From positions 1,984,001 to 2,048,000 of the forward strand of contig NZ_OY764544.1 of NCBI RefSeq assembly GCF_963668475.1: a stretch of DNA of 64,000 nt, in the 5' to 3' direction. Under the pieces are notes generated by a model that saw nothing but the letters and a program-made list of their open reading frames with translations, ran no database searches and was not told the DNA's origin. Each line of letters starts with the position of its first letter. Within the stretch, counting starts at the first letter, position 1. A program made the translations under genes and the position numbers. Source of the DNA: an uncultured Methanospirillum sp. (lineage in GTDB: Archaea > Halobacteriota > Methanomicrobia > Methanomicrobiales > Methanospirillaceae). Of the stretch, positions 46,458 to 55,909 are shown in pieces.

Positions 46458-48470
46458 ATGATGTACCATATGACCGGCCAGCGGCCGATTGGATCTCCTC
46501 TCCAGAATCCTGATTACTGCCTATACGCAACCAGCACATTTCTGCCTCTTCTCAGTCAGCTGGAAGCAGAACTACAGGGGGTGGTGAAGGATGATGATAT
46601 CGAGTACGTCCATCGCAGTCGTGTGGCGACACGGAGGATACGTGCCGCGTTTCCCTTGTTTCATGAGTGTCTCCCTGATGATTCCAGGTTGAAATGGGAG
46701 AAGCAGATCCGCAGACTGACGCAATCTCTGGGTGAAGCACGTGATCTTGATGTACAGATCGAGTTTGTCCGCGGATTTCTTGGTGAACGCAATCCCGAAA
46801 AAAGATCCACAGTTCCTCTCTTCTCACCTGCCGAGCCTCTCCAGATATCCCCGGTGATCACGGCACCTGCACTGGTCTCACGGCAGGATCGTCCAGAGCC
46901 ATCCCACACATTCAGAAGCAGGGTCTCTGCCTGGCTCGAAAAACATCAGATCATCAGTCAGAAAGAGAACAAGCCCGGAGAGGAAGGAGTAACTGACTCT
47001 GTCATGCCTTCGGCCCGGGAGATCGAGATGTATCAGCCATCCGATCCGATCATTCCAGGGCTTGAATGTCTCCTGCTCAGGCTCATCCAGAAGCGGAGGG
47101 TGATGCAGCCTGATGTCGCAACGGTGGTATCTGACTTTACCAAAAGCAGGACCATCCATGACATGGCAGCCTGTCTCCATGATCTGAAAGTAAGGGCGAT
47201 GCTTGAGGGGACAGGTGGCCACCCGATACAGACTTATGAGCATGCCTTCATGCAGATCATGGCCCGGGTATCTGACCTCTTCTGGTTCGAACCATATCTT
47301 CAGGACTCATCACGATTAGAGCAGCATCATGAGATGCGCATCGCTGCAAAGCGACTAAGATACACGCTTGAAGCATATGCAGGGCTCTACGAGGATCACC
47401 TGAAGACAGACATCAAGGTGATCAAGCACCTGCAGGAACTCCTCGGAGATATCCATGACTGTGATGTCTGGACCGGACTGCTGCCACGATTTCTTGAGGA
47501 AGAGGAGGAGCGCTCAGTTTCATACTTTGGAAATCACGGGTTCTTCGAGCTCATGAAGCCAGGTATCAATATGCTCCGCGAAGATCGGGGAAACAGCCGG
47601 ACGGCCTTGTTCAGGGAACTTACCGGGTACTGGGACGAGGTGAAGGAGGAGGGATTCTGGGACCGGTTCTCAGAGAAGATCTCACTACCGCTTCAGCACT
47701 CATTTGATCGTAACACGGGCCCTGATAAAGGAGGGCCTCTCACCATCGCCCTGATCAGCGATGTGCATGCAAACCTTCCTGCACTCGAAGCAGTTCTTGC
47801 TGATGCACAGATGAGAGGAGCAACTGTAGTTCTTCATGCCGGAGACCTGACCGGTTACGGTCCGTTTCCTGATGAGGTCATCAATCTTGTCAGGGAAAAG
47901 CATATTATTAGTGTCATTGGTAATTACGATATCTCGGTCCTTTCAAGAAAGTGGAAGAAGGGAAAGCCGGCGTCACGCGAGAAACAGCTGGCGATGAGAT
48001 GGGCATACCACCAGATCTCAGGTAAGAACCGTTCCTGGCTTGCCAGCCTTCCAAGGAAGATCCGCATGTGTGTGAGGGGTATCCCGCTGATCCTCACACA
48101 TGGTAGTCCGGACTCACTGACAGAGTACCTCGATTACGGAACTCCTGACACCAGGCTGCATGAGATCGCAACAGCAGAAAAGGGGAAGGTGATCATAACC
48201 GGGCATTCTCACCGGGCAGCAGCCCGCGAAGTTGACGGAGTCTGGTTCATAAATGCAGGCAGCGTCGGCAGGCCTGAAGACGGGGATCCCAGGGCATGTT
48301 ATGCCCTCCTCACCGTGGACCCATTCTCTGTCATTCATATCCGGGTCCCTTACGAGATCGATCGCACCGTTGAGGCGATACGACACCGGCATCTGCCCGA
48401 TGCATTTGCACGGATAGTCAGGGAGGGGCGATCTCTGGATGTGGTTCAGGAGTCCGGGGATCGGCCATGA
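46458..48470 (+). CDS. CHAD domain fused to metallophosphoesterase
   Basis: About 670 residues. The N-terminal CHAD domain (residues about 20-400) shows its two basic helices, VHRSRVATRRIRAAF and HEMRIAAKRLRYTLEAYAG, with H-D-C-D near the end of the second half, and a long variable insert between halves. The C-terminal calcineurin-like phosphoesterase (about 425-650) has all metal motifs: SDVHAN, HAGDLTGYG, IGNYD, LTHGSPDS and TGHSHRA. CHAD binds polyphosphate in other organisms. The next genes are an HD protein and a Ppx/GppA protein, so cleavage of polyphosphate or a related phosphoanhydride is inferred. The start is approximate (ATG 46458, 46461 or 46470). Confidence 0.88.
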   Translation: MMYHMTGQRPIGSPLQNPDYCLYATSTFLPLLSQLEAELQGVVKDDDIEYVHRSRVATRRIRAAFPLFHECLPDDSRLKWEKQIRRLTQSLGEARDLDVQIEFVRGFLGERNPEKRSTVPLFSPAEPLQISPVITAPALVSRQDRPEPSHTFRSRVSAWLEKHQIISQKENKPGEEGVTDSVMPSAREIEMYQPSDPIIPGLECLLLRLIQKRRVMQPDVATVVSDFTKSRTIHDMAACLHDLKVRAMLEGTGGHPIQTYEHAFMQIMARVSDLFWFEPYLQDSSRLEQHHEMRIAAKRLRYTLEAYAGLYEDHLKTDIKVIKHLQELLGDIHDCDVWTGLLPRFLEEEEERSVSYFGNHGFFELMKPGINMLREDRGNSRTALFRELTGYWDEVKEEGFWDRFSEKISLPLQHSFDRNTGPDKGGPLTIALISDVHANLPALEAVLADAQMRGATVVLHAGDLTGYGPFPDEVINLVREKHIISVIGNYDISVLSRKWKKGKPASREKQLAMRWAYHQISGKNRSWLASLPRKIRMCVRGIPLILTHGSPDSLTEYLDYGTPDTRLHEIATAEKGKVIITGHSHRAAAREVDGVWFINAGSVGRPEDGDPRACYALLTVDPFSVIHIRVPYEIDRTVEAIRHRHLPDAFARIVREGRSLDVVQESGDRP

Positions 48471-49096
48471 GCCGGGACTGTCCCGGAAATTTTTCTGAGA
48501 GGCCGGATGCCGGACCTGCTCTTGCACTCATGAAGCGGTATGATCCCGATCATCCTCATGCCCTCCAGGTTGAGCGGCTGGCAGGACTGCTGTTCGATCT
48601 CCTTGTCGGACTTCATGGAATGGGGGAGTCGGAACGGTGGTTTCTCGGGATGGCGGCTCTTCTACATGATATCGGCTGGAGTGAACCGTCACGTCCGCAT
48701 CACAAGGCATCCATGGACCTTATCCTCGCTGACATTACTCTCCCCCTGACCCCTGCAGACAGACAGATTGTGGCCCAGATAGCCCGGTATCATCGGAAGG
48801 CAGATCCAAATCCCTCTCATCCTGGCTTTGCCGGCTTGACCGATGATCAAAAAAGGCAGGTCCGCTGGTCTGCAGGCATTCTACGCCTTGCTGACGCACT
48901 CGATCGCTCTCATCGTTCAGTTGTACAGGAATTATCAGTCCGCACATCTGATAGGGTCATTCAAATCAGTTGCACGACCACAAATGATCATATCCCTGAA
49001 CCGGAGATTCAGGTTCTTGGGAAGAAATCAGCCCTGCTCAGCGAGGTAACCGGGTGCCGGATAGAAATTTTATGGAGCCGAACGAACACACCGTAG
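48467..49096 (+). CDS. HD-domain phosphohydrolase, paralogue of the Ppx C-terminal domain
   Basis: 209 residues, start overlapping the previous stop (ATGA). HD motif LLHDIGWSEPSRPHHKAS, then ARYHRKADPNPSH and ILRLADALDRSHRSVV. The same order of motifs (TRYHRKKMPRRKDPSYG, then FLRMAENLDRSHDGRV) is found in the C-terminal domain of the adjacent Ppx/GppA protein, so the two HD domains are homologous. Its own substrate is unknown; (p)ppGpp-like nucleotides or polyphosphate are candidates. Its 3' end overlaps the next gene. Confidence 0.82.
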   Translation: MSRDCPGNFSERPDAGPALALMKRYDPDHPHALQVERLAGLLFDLLVGLHGMGESERWFLGMAALLHDIGWSEPSRPHHKASMDLILADITLPLTPADRQIVAQIARYHRKADPNPSHPGFAGLTDDQKRQVRWSAGILRLADALDRSHRSVVQELSVRTSDRVIQISCTTTNDHIPEPEIQVLGKKSALLSEVTGCRIEILWSRTNTP

Positions 49097-50646
49097 TTGC
49101 ATTCATCGATCTCGGTACCAACTCAGCGCGGCTTCTGGTAATCAGGCTGAACCCGAACAGGTCCTATTCGGTACTCACCCAGCAGAAGGAGGTTGTACGG
49201 CTGGGTGAGGGTGAGTTTGCCGATAACAGACTTACATCAGATGCCATAACCAGGACAGTCACCGTCCTCTCACGCTTTGCCGAGGTTGCCCGGAGTTTCG
49301 GGGCATCAGAGATCGTAGCAGTTGCCACCTCTGCAACCCGAGATGCACAAAACCGTGACACCCTGATCGCAAGGATCCGGGAAGAGGCAGATTTTGAGCT
49401 CAATGTGATATCTGGACCTGAAGAGGCCAGGCTAATATGGCTCGGGGTCTCGAGTGGTGTCAAGATCGGGAAGACAAAATCCCTGTTCATCGATATCGGC
49501 GGGGGAAGTACCGAGATCGTTGTCGGAGATCAGCATGAAGCATCTCTGCTCAGAAGCCTGAAGCTCGGAGCCATCAGGACCACCAATACCTTTGTTCCAC
49601 CAGACCTGACGGGTCCCGTTCCCCCACCAGTAGTTCAGGCGATTCAGAAACATATCCGCAGCAGGGCGTCGCACACAATCAGGCATGTGATCGGTAAAAA
49701 GGTCCAGCAGGCATTCGGAAGCTCAGGAACCATCACAACACTTGAAGCGATTACAACGGGAATGAGTAACCCGACAGTTCCTCACCAGGCCGGCGTGATC
49801 ACCAGGGGTGAGTTGTCAGCCGTTATCGCCCACCTCTGCTCACTCCCCCTGAAAGAACGCAGGAGTGTGCAGGGGCTCAACCCGGATCGTGCTGATATCA
49901 TCATCGCAGGTGCACTCATTCTTGACTCGCTGCTCGAACAGGCAGGTATCACTACGATCCAGGTCTCTTCAAGGAGCTTGAGAGACGGGCTGCTTGTTGA
50001 TTACCTCTCACGTATCCCCGGATTTCCGTACGCCGAACAGGAGCCGATCAGGATAGCCAGCATCAGACACCTTGGAAGGGTATGCCACATCAATGAACCG
50101 CACGCAAACCATGTCCGGGATCTGGCACTCTCGTTGTTTGATTCGGCACGTGAGTCAGGGCTTCACATCCTTCCTGATGTAAGCCGGGAACTCCTTTCAT
50201 ATGCAGCAATTCTCCATGACACCGGCCAGTTTATCTCATTTCCCGGCCATCAGCAACATTCATTTTATGTGATAACCCATGCCCCCCTGCTTGGATTTAA
50301 CGAGCACGAGATCCTGATCATCGCACTTATCACCCGGTATCACAGGAAAAAGATGCCACGCAGGAAGGATCCGTCATACGGTCCCCTGAATAATGATGAC
50401 AAGATGATGGTCCAGATCCTCTCGATCTTCCTCAGAATGGCTGAAAACCTTGACCGGAGCCATGATGGGAGGGTTACCGGGGCACGGCTTCTGGCAACCG
50501 AACGTCGCAAGATCACCCTCGCAATTGAATGCAATTCTGACTGTTCTCTTGAACAGTGGGCGATCCTCGGTGATATCAGATCATTTGAACGAACAATGAA
50601 GAGAGGACTGAAGATTGAGGTGTCGCCATCTGAAGATGCCGAATGA
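49054..50646 (+). CDS. ppx: Exopolyphosphatase / pppGpp phosphohydrolase with HD domain
   Basis: 530 residues: Ppx/GppA ASKHA fold (residues about 8-310: FIDLGTNSARLLVI, FIDIGGGSTEIVV, AFGSSGTITTLEA) plus a C-terminal HD-like domain (about 325-515: AILHDTGQFISFPGHQQHS). It releases phosphate from polyphosphate or the guanosine pentaphosphate 5' end; which one cannot be told. Start GTG 49054 or ATG 49072, both inside the preceding HD gene, indicating coupling in a three-gene operon that begins with the CHAD protein. Confidence 0.9.
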   Translation: MPDRNFMEPNEHTVVAFIDLGTNSARLLVIRLNPNRSYSVLTQQKEVVRLGEGEFADNRLTSDAITRTVTVLSRFAEVARSFGASEIVAVATSATRDAQNRDTLIARIREEADFELNVISGPEEARLIWLGVSSGVKIGKTKSLFIDIGGGSTEIVVGDQHEASLLRSLKLGAIRTTNTFVPPDLTGPVPPPVVQAIQKHIRSRASHTIRHVIGKKVQQAFGSSGTITTLEAITTGMSNPTVPHQAGVITRGELSAVIAHLCSLPLKERRSVQGLNPDRADIIIAGALILDSLLEQAGITTIQVSSRSLRDGLLVDYLSRIPGFPYAEQEPIRIASIRHLGRVCHINEPHANHVRDLALSLFDSARESGLHILPDVSRELLSYAAILHDTGQFISFPGHQQHSFYVITHAPLLGFNEHEILIIALITRYHRKKMPRRKDPSYGPLNNDDKMMVQILSIFLRMAENLDRSHDGRVTGARLLATERRKITLAIECNSDCSLEQWAILGDIRSFERTMKRGLKIEVSPSEDAE

Positions 50647-50666
50647 TACCAATCAGTCCCTGAAGT

Positions 50667-51233
50667 TCAGTTGGCATCGCCGGGTTTTACCTCACCGGCA
50701 ACCGCCCTCACTGCCTCATCAGCAAGTTTCATTGCTGACTCATCCCTGATTATATCGCCTGCCTTGAATCCGTGACCGCTTACAGATCTGATGATCTTCA
50801 TCTCCTGTGCCTGGGCCCAGATCTTGAGAGTTTCAATCGCACGATCATCGCCACTCTCTGCGCAGACCGCCACAGGAATCACCTTTTTGCCTTTCAGCTG
50901 CCGCTCATGCCAGAGTGAGTATGACCGATCGATCAGGTTCTTTATCTGCCCGTTCACATCATGGAAGTAGACCGGGGAGCCGATGATGATCAGATCGCTC
51001 TTCTTCATCCTGCGAACGATCCTGGAGAAATCATCTGACTTCAGGACACAGTGGCCTTCTTTCATACACTTGCGGCAGGATTTACATGGACGGATTGTAC
51101 TGCCTGCAAGGGAGATCTCCCTGATCTTCAGGTCTGCAATACCACTCTTCTCAAGATCGCTGACGATCGCGTTGATCAGTCTGCTGGTGTTTCCGTTCTT
51201 CAGAGGACTTCCCGAGATTGCAAGGACTCGCAT
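50667..51233 (-). CDS. Iron-sulfur flavoprotein / NADPH-dependent FMN reductase family
   Basis: 188 residues, flavodoxin-like fold. FMN-phosphate loop AISGSPLKNGNTS, the Isf-type cluster motif CKSCRKCMKEGHC (C-x2-C-x2-C-x5-C) that binds 4Fe-4S, and GSPVYFHDVNGQIKNLIDR. Isf proteins of methanogens take electrons from ferredoxin and can reduce O2 or peroxide; the role here is inferred from the family. Single gene, convergent with ppx. Confidence 0.88.
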   Translation of the reverse strand: MRVLAISGSPLKNGNTSRLINAIVSDLEKSGIADLKIREISLAGSTIRPCKSCRKCMKEGHCVLKSDDFSRIVRRMKKSDLIIIGSPVYFHDVNGQIKNLIDRSYSLWHERQLKGKKVIPVAVCAESGDDRAIETLKIWAQAQEMKIIRSVSGHGFKAGDIIRDESAMKLADEAVRAVAGEVKPGDAN

Positions 51234-51290
51234 GTCAATTAGTCCAATGTGATCCCATATAAAAAGTAAGATCCGGCTTCACTTCCGGAA

Positions 51291-51740
51291 ATGCTCATCA
51301 GGTATCAGGGGACAGATCTCAGCATGGTTGCACCCAAAAAAACCGTTCTGTTTGTCTGTACTCATAATTCATTCCGCTCCCAGATCGCTGAAGGGTATCT
51401 TCGTGCAAAGTTCGGGGATCGGTATGAAGCATACAGTGCAGGAACAGAGCCAACCACCCTTGATCCCAGGGCAGTCCTGGTGATGACAGAGATCGGCATT
51501 GACATATCTGGTCAAACTTCAAAGCCGCTCCTTGATTTCTTTGACAAAGACATTGATATCGCGGTCACTGTCTGTGACACTGCATCAGGTGCCTGTCCGA
51601 TGGTGCCTGGTGCCGGGGTTGTCTTTCACCAGTCGTTCCCTGATCATGGCGACTGTGATCCCCAAACTCCGGAGTGCCTGAATCACCTTAGGGATGTCAG
51701 GAACAATATCACCGGATGGATAGATCAGACGTTTGTCTGA
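51291..51740 (+). CDS. Arsenate reductase / low-molecular-weight phosphatase (ArsC type)
   Basis: About 138-149 residues. P-loop VCTHNSFRSQ (C-x5-R-S), Asp in HQSFPDHGD, and a second and third Cys in VTVCDTASGACP at the positions used by thioredoxin-coupled arsenate reductases. The triad favours ArsC over a tyrosine phosphatase. There are no other ars genes around it. Start ATG 51291 or ATG 51324; the latter lies after AGGGG. Its end overlaps the long reading frame of the next gene but not the start I prefer there. Confidence 0.82.
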   Translation: MLIRYQGTDLSMVAPKKTVLFVCTHNSFRSQIAEGYLRAKFGDRYEAYSAGTEPTTLDPRAVLVMTEIGIDISGQTSKPLLDFFDKDIDIAVTVCDTASGACPMVPGAGVVFHQSFPDHGDCDPQTPECLNHLRDVRNNITGWIDQTFV

Positions 51741-51805
51741 CGCTGTGTATCGTCACAAGTATAAAGAGATCAGGAACCGAGATCTCCCAGTTGGAGGCGG
51801 AACAA

Positions 51806-53452
51806 TTGACAGAATACTCTGTCCTCATCGGGGGAAAAGCGGGAGACGGAATCGCACAGGCCGGTCAGTTGATAGCATCGATCTTCTCTGAACTGGGGTA
51901 TTATGTCTATCAGTATATTGACTACCCGTCACTAATCAGAGGGGGACATAACTTCTGTATCATCAGGGCAGCAGAAAAACCGGTGTTCACCCACCGCACA
52001 GGTGTCGACTTGATCCTTGCCCTTGATCAGAAGACTGCTGATCTGCATACCCACAACCTGACAACCCAGGGAACTGTGATCTATGACAGTCCCAGGGTTA
52101 AGGCAGAAGGACAGGCACTTGCCATAGATGAGATCCTCACTCAGTACAAGGGGAGATCTATCATGGGGAACACAGCGATGGTGGCAGGATTCTGTGGATG
52201 TGCTGGTATTCCCTGGAACCTTGTTGAGTCTGTATTCAGAAAAAAACTGCTTAAGGAGACTGATCTCAATCTCCTGATCGCACGTGAAGCATACTCCAGA
52301 ATCACCCGTTGTATCAATGTTCAACCGGTAAAAGGAGCCTCACCCCGTCCGCTTCTGTCAGGCAATGAATGGATAGGCCTTGGGCTTCTTGCCGGGGGTA
52401 TCGATGCATATATCGCATACCCGATGACACCCTCATCCGGAGTCCTCCACTTTCTGGCCTCGGTGGCTGACGAGGCCGGGATTGATGTTGTCCATCCTGA
52501 AAGCGAGATCGCAGTCATCCTGATGGCGCTCGGATTTGCGTATGCAGGAAAGAAGGCTGCAGTAGGAACATCAGGGGGAGGATTTTGTCTGATGACTGAA
52601 GGTCTCTCGCTGTCAGGAATGGCAGAAGTTCCCATCGTCATTATCCTCTCTCAGAGAGGAGGGCCTTCTACAGGTCTTCCCACCTATACAGCACAGTCAG
52701 ATCTCCTCTTCGCATGTCACGCAGGGCAGGGTGAGTTCTCAAGATTCATCGCTGCTCCTGCTACCCCCAATGAAGCCTTCAGGTGGGCAGCCGAGGCAGT
52801 ACATCTTTCCTGGAAACTACAGATACCTGCATTCATCCTTTCAGATAAGACATTTTCAGAGGGGATCTACACTCCTGAAACCGAGCCGGAGGTCAGGGCG
52901 ACCGTTCCGCTTCCAGCCCCTGCATACCCGTATAAGCGGTACGCAGACACCCCTGATGGCATATCCCCTATTCTTGTTCCGCCGTGTAGTGGAGAGGTGG
53001 TCAAGGTGAACAGTTACATGCATGACTATTCAGGGATCACTTCAGAGGATCCGGAGATGACCGTTGCCATGGTGCAAAAACGTCTCAGGAAAGCGGAAAA
53101 ACTTGCAGCCATGACGGACCAGCCGGGAGCAGTCGTGTGTGGCGGAACGCCAAAGGCAAAGATCGCGATACTCTGTTGGGGATCTCCCCGTGGGGTATGC
53201 AGTGAGGTTGCAGAAGAACTTGGCATCAGGCTGGTCTCGCCGGTTGTACTCTCCCCGTTCCCCGCTGGTGAGTTCAGAAAGGCGATGCAGGGTGTTGAGA
53301 AGGTAGTCCTTGTAGAGGATAGTTCAACCGGCCAACTTGACAAAATTCTGGCTCGCGAAGGATATCGGACTGACGAACTGATCCTGCGGTATGACGGGAG
53401 GCCGTTTGCTGTCGAAGAACTCCTGGAGCGGGTTCGGAGGGTTGCATCATGA
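51806..53452 (+). CDS. 2-oxoacid:ferredoxin oxidoreductase, gamma-alpha fused subunit
   Basis: About 549 residues. The gamma domain (about 1-185) starts SVLIGGKAGDGIAQAGQLIA; the alpha domain (about 200-545) has YIAYPMTPSSGVLHFLA, VHPESEIAVILMALGFAYAG, and QRGGPSTGLPTYTAQSD. TTG 51806 is preferred: GGAGG (51793-51797) sits eight bases before it and homologues begin at this point, whereas ATG 51716 lies inside the ArsC gene. With the beta subunit it converts a 2-oxoacid and CoA to acyl-CoA, CO2 and reduced ferredoxin, or runs in reverse. The substrate (2-oxoglutarate, aromatic or branched) is not decided. No delta ferredoxin subunit is adjacent. Confidence 0.92.
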   Translation: MTEYSVLIGGKAGDGIAQAGQLIASIFSELGYYVYQYIDYPSLIRGGHNFCIIRAAEKPVFTHRTGVDLILALDQKTADLHTHNLTTQGTVIYDSPRVKAEGQALAIDEILTQYKGRSIMGNTAMVAGFCGCAGIPWNLVESVFRKKLLKETDLNLLIAREAYSRITRCINVQPVKGASPRPLLSGNEWIGLGLLAGGIDAYIAYPMTPSSGVLHFLASVADEAGIDVVHPESEIAVILMALGFAYAGKKAAVGTSGGGFCLMTEGLSLSGMAEVPIVIILSQRGGPSTGLPTYTAQSDLLFACHAGQGEFSRFIAAPATPNEAFRWAAEAVHLSWKLQIPAFILSDKTFSEGIYTPETEPEVRATVPLPAPAYPYKRYADTPDGISPILVPPCSGEVVKVNSYMHDYSGITSEDPEMTVAMVQKRLRKAEKLAAMTDQPGAVVCGGTPKAKIAILCWGSPRGVCSEVAEELGIRLVSPVVLSPFPAGEFRKAMQGVEKVVLVEDSSTGQLDKILAREGYRTDELILRYDGRPFAVEELLERVRRVAS

Positions 53453-54294
53453 CGAGCGACGAGACACTTGTAACCCAGGCACAGAACACCTGGTGCCCTG
53501 GCTGTGGAAATTTCGCTATCCAGCATGCAATGAAGTTCGTGATCCAGGAGCTTGAGGCTGAAGGGATGGCACGTGATCAAATCGTTCTGGTATCCGGGAT
53601 CGGCTGTCATGCAAAGATTGCAGACTACTTTCAGTTGAATAGTTTTTACTCGCTTCATGGGCGAACTATCCCGGTTGCCACCGGAATCAAGATGGCAAAT
53701 CCTAATCTGAAGGTCATCTGCTTTGCTGGCGACGGTGATCTCTACGCAGAAGGTCTGGATCATTTGATACATGCTGCAAAGCGCAATATTGACATCACCG
53801 TTATCTGTCACAACAACCGGGTCTATGGCCTTACAACCGGCCAGTATACGCCGACCTCACCATACGGGTACAAGGGTAAGTCTACACCAAATGGTCTTCA
53901 TGAGTACCCGCTCAATGTCATCGAACTGCTCCTTGGTGCAGGGGCCACCTTTGTCTCACGGGCGTACACACGGCGGCTGCCCCACCTGAAACGCATATTC
54001 AGGGATGCGATCATGCACCCGGGTTTTGCACACGTCGATGTTCTGCAGATATGTGCATCCTTCTTTAACATGACCACCTGGTACGATGAGCGGGTTTACG
54101 AGACGAGCGAGTCAAACGCTGGTCTTTTTGAGTTTGCCTGCCGGACTGCACAACAATGGAATTATAACGATGATTCCAAGATACCGATAGGAATTTTTTT
54201 CCAGACGAAAAAACCGGTGCTTCCCGATATAAAGCTTAAAAAAGAGGTTGATCGCAGTCTTCTTATCAGAACAATTCTGGATCGGGCTACCTGA
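53449..54294 (+). CDS. 2-oxoacid:ferredoxin oxidoreductase, beta subunit
   Basis: 281 residues, thiamine-diphosphate binding. Cluster-ligand motif WCPGCGNFAI, GIGCHAK, TPP motif GDGDLYAEG then NNRVYGLTTGQYTPTS, and a later VLQICASFF. The start overlaps the alpha subunit stop (ATGA). It binds TPP and a 4Fe-4S cluster and partners the fused gamma-alpha subunit. Its 3' end overlaps the convergent TPR gene by eight bases. Confidence 0.93.
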   Translation: MTSDETLVTQAQNTWCPGCGNFAIQHAMKFVIQELEAEGMARDQIVLVSGIGCHAKIADYFQLNSFYSLHGRTIPVATGIKMANPNLKVICFAGDGDLYAEGLDHLIHAAKRNIDITVICHNNRVYGLTTGQYTPTSPYGYKGKSTPNGLHEYPLNVIELLLGAGATFVSRAYTRRLPHLKRIFRDAIMHPGFAHVDVLQICASFFNMTTWYDERVYETSESNAGLFEFACRTAQQWNYNDDSKIPIGIFFQTKKPVLPDIKLKKEVDRSLLIRTILDRAT

Positions 54295-55234
54295 TCTCCT
54301 GTTTCTTTCTTTTGCCCTTGATCACTCTCGCAGCACCGAGAGTGAGAATTGCCAGGATGCCCACCCCGATCATCAGGTAATTTATCAGAAATATCGGGGG
54401 AGGCAGTTTCATTTCCGACGGCACCAGGATGGCAGGCTGTCCAGAACTGTTCTCCTGAGCCTCCTGGGCAGCAGCCTGCTTGTCCTGCTGGAGCCGGGTT
54501 AGCGTATCACCATATTTCTGGGGGATATAACTCTCATCAAGGGATATCGCCTGCTCAAATGCCTTAAGCGCCTCTTTCATCATTCCCTGGTTGAAGTAGG
54601 CGCTTCCCATGTTGTTCCAGACCTCTGCAGATCCCGGAAATATCGTCAGAGACTGGTTGAATGCTTCTGCTGCCTCTTCGTTCTTGAACATCTTGGCAAG
54701 GGTGAGGCCCTTTTTATTCCAGGTGGCGTTGCTTCGCGGATCTATCTTCAGGGCCGCATCGTACATCGAGTCAGCCTCTGAGTACCGGTTCAGGGCAGCC
54801 AGAACATCTGCTTTCCCATCAAGACTCAGAAAAACATTCGGGTTGAGCGAAACTGCACGATCATACGTATCGAGGGCATCACGATATTTTCCAAGCATGA
54901 ATAGTGCGCGTCCCTTTTTCCCGACAATTTCTGCATTGGTTTTGTCGATGCTGAGCGCACGATCGTATGAATCTGCTGCCTCCGCATACCGATCCAGTGC
55001 CATAAGGGCGTCACCCCTGAGTTTCCACCCTTCGGCATAATAGGCATCGAGTTGGAGTGCCTGATCATAAGCCGCCATTGCGCCCAGATAATCTTTGGTT
55101 TCTGCAAGTGCCTTCCCTTTGTTTGCCCAGATGGTTGCATCCTGTATGCTCTCTGCAGTTGCGGGTACAAGTACAAGAGTGATGATAATCTGCAGAAGAA
55201 TGAGCAGTATGATCTGTGTTATGCGCCGGTTCAT
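54287..55234 (-). CDS. Membrane-anchored TPR protein
   Basis: 315 residues. Signal-like hydrophobic N-terminus (LILLILLQIIITLVLVPATA), six TPR units (residues about 32-235), a Gln-rich linker and one C-terminal membrane helix (INYLMIGVGILAILTLGAA) with a basic cytoplasmic tail. The TPR domain would lie outside the membrane. Probably a scaffold; the partner is unknown. It is unlike the cytoplasmic TPR protein at 29260, which lacks these anchors. Confidence 0.8.
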   Translation of the reverse strand: MNRRITQIILLILLQIIITLVLVPATAESIQDATIWANKGKALAETKDYLGAMAAYDQALQLDAYYAEGWKLRGDALMALDRYAEAADSYDRALSIDKTNAEIVGKKGRALFMLGKYRDALDTYDRAVSLNPNVFLSLDGKADVLAALNRYSEADSMYDAALKIDPRSNATWNKKGLTLAKMFKNEEAAEAFNQSLTIFPGSAEVWNNMGSAYFNQGMMKEALKAFEQAISLDESYIPQKYGDTLTRLQQDKQAAAQEAQENSSGQPAILVPSEMKLPPPIFLINYLMIGVGILAILTLGAARVIKGKRKKQEIR

Positions 55235-55397
55235 GGAGATTACCGTTATTCTGGCGGGTTATGGGGATCAGACGTGTAAAACTAGTACGACTCCAGCACT
55301 GAAGTACTTTACGTCGGTAAAGGATTTCAGATATTAAGTATTTTTCAGATTACGGCGAAAAAATCGAGATATATTGCCGTAGATACAGTTGGGATGG

Positions 55398-55405
55398 TTT
55401 ATATT
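55398..55405 (+). promoter_or_regulatory. TATA box of the PNPOx-like gene
   Basis: TTTATATT centred about 32 bases before ATG 55433. The distance predicts a transcript start only a few bases before that codon, which supports it over ATG 55394. Confidence 0.45.
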
Positions 55406-55432
55406 CCTCAGGGTGTATCATTGTTCTATACC

Positions 55433-55909
55433 ATGGAGATCGTGAAGATTCCCAAGATGGAGAAGGAAGAGTATGATGCCCTGATCCACAATCGCTTCAT
55501 GGCCCGGATAGCATTCCAGGGGGAAAAGTACCCCTATATTGCGCCGTTCATGTATGTTTATGATGGAAAGCATCTGTACTTTCTCTCCACAAAGTACGGG
55601 AGAAAATTTGAATACTTCCGCAAGTCCCCATACGTCTCGGTTGAAATAGAGCAGTACGAGCCTGATCTTTCAGGATTTATGTTCGTGACCCTGCAGGGAT
55701 ATCTTGAGGAGGAGACTGACTCCATTGAGAAGAAGATCATCAGAGGAAAGTTTGTGGATCTGATCAGAGAACAGCACCTTTCACTCAATATTCTCGCTGC
55801 TCTCGGACATTCGCCCGAAGATGCCCCCGAGTCCATCTGTCGTGAAGAGAGATCGGTGGTATGGAGGCTGAATGGTGTCCGGAGCCTTGTTGCGCTTAAG
55901 AATGTGTGA
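55433..55909 (+). CDS. Pyridoxamine 5'-phosphate oxidase-like flavin-binding protein
   Basis: About 158 residues, split-barrel fold: [39 protein letters not shown] then [10 protein letters not shown]. This is the layout of the PNPOx-like/NimA family, which binds FMN or heme. The substrate is unknown. The C-terminal end overlaps the convergent DUF255 gene by 14 bases. Confidence 0.8.
   Translation: MEIVKIPKMEKEEYDALIHNRFMARIAFQGEKYPYIAPFMYVYDGKHLYFLSTKYGRKFEYFRKSPYVSVEIEQYEPDLSGFMFVTLQGYLEEETDSIEKKIIRGKFVDLIREQHLSLNILAALGHSPEDAPESICREERSVVWRLNGVRSLVALKNV

Noticed and set aside
46355..46459. N-terminal extension of the chagasin-like protein
   Set aside because: It would overlap the divergent CHAD gene start region and push the lipobox away from the N-terminus.
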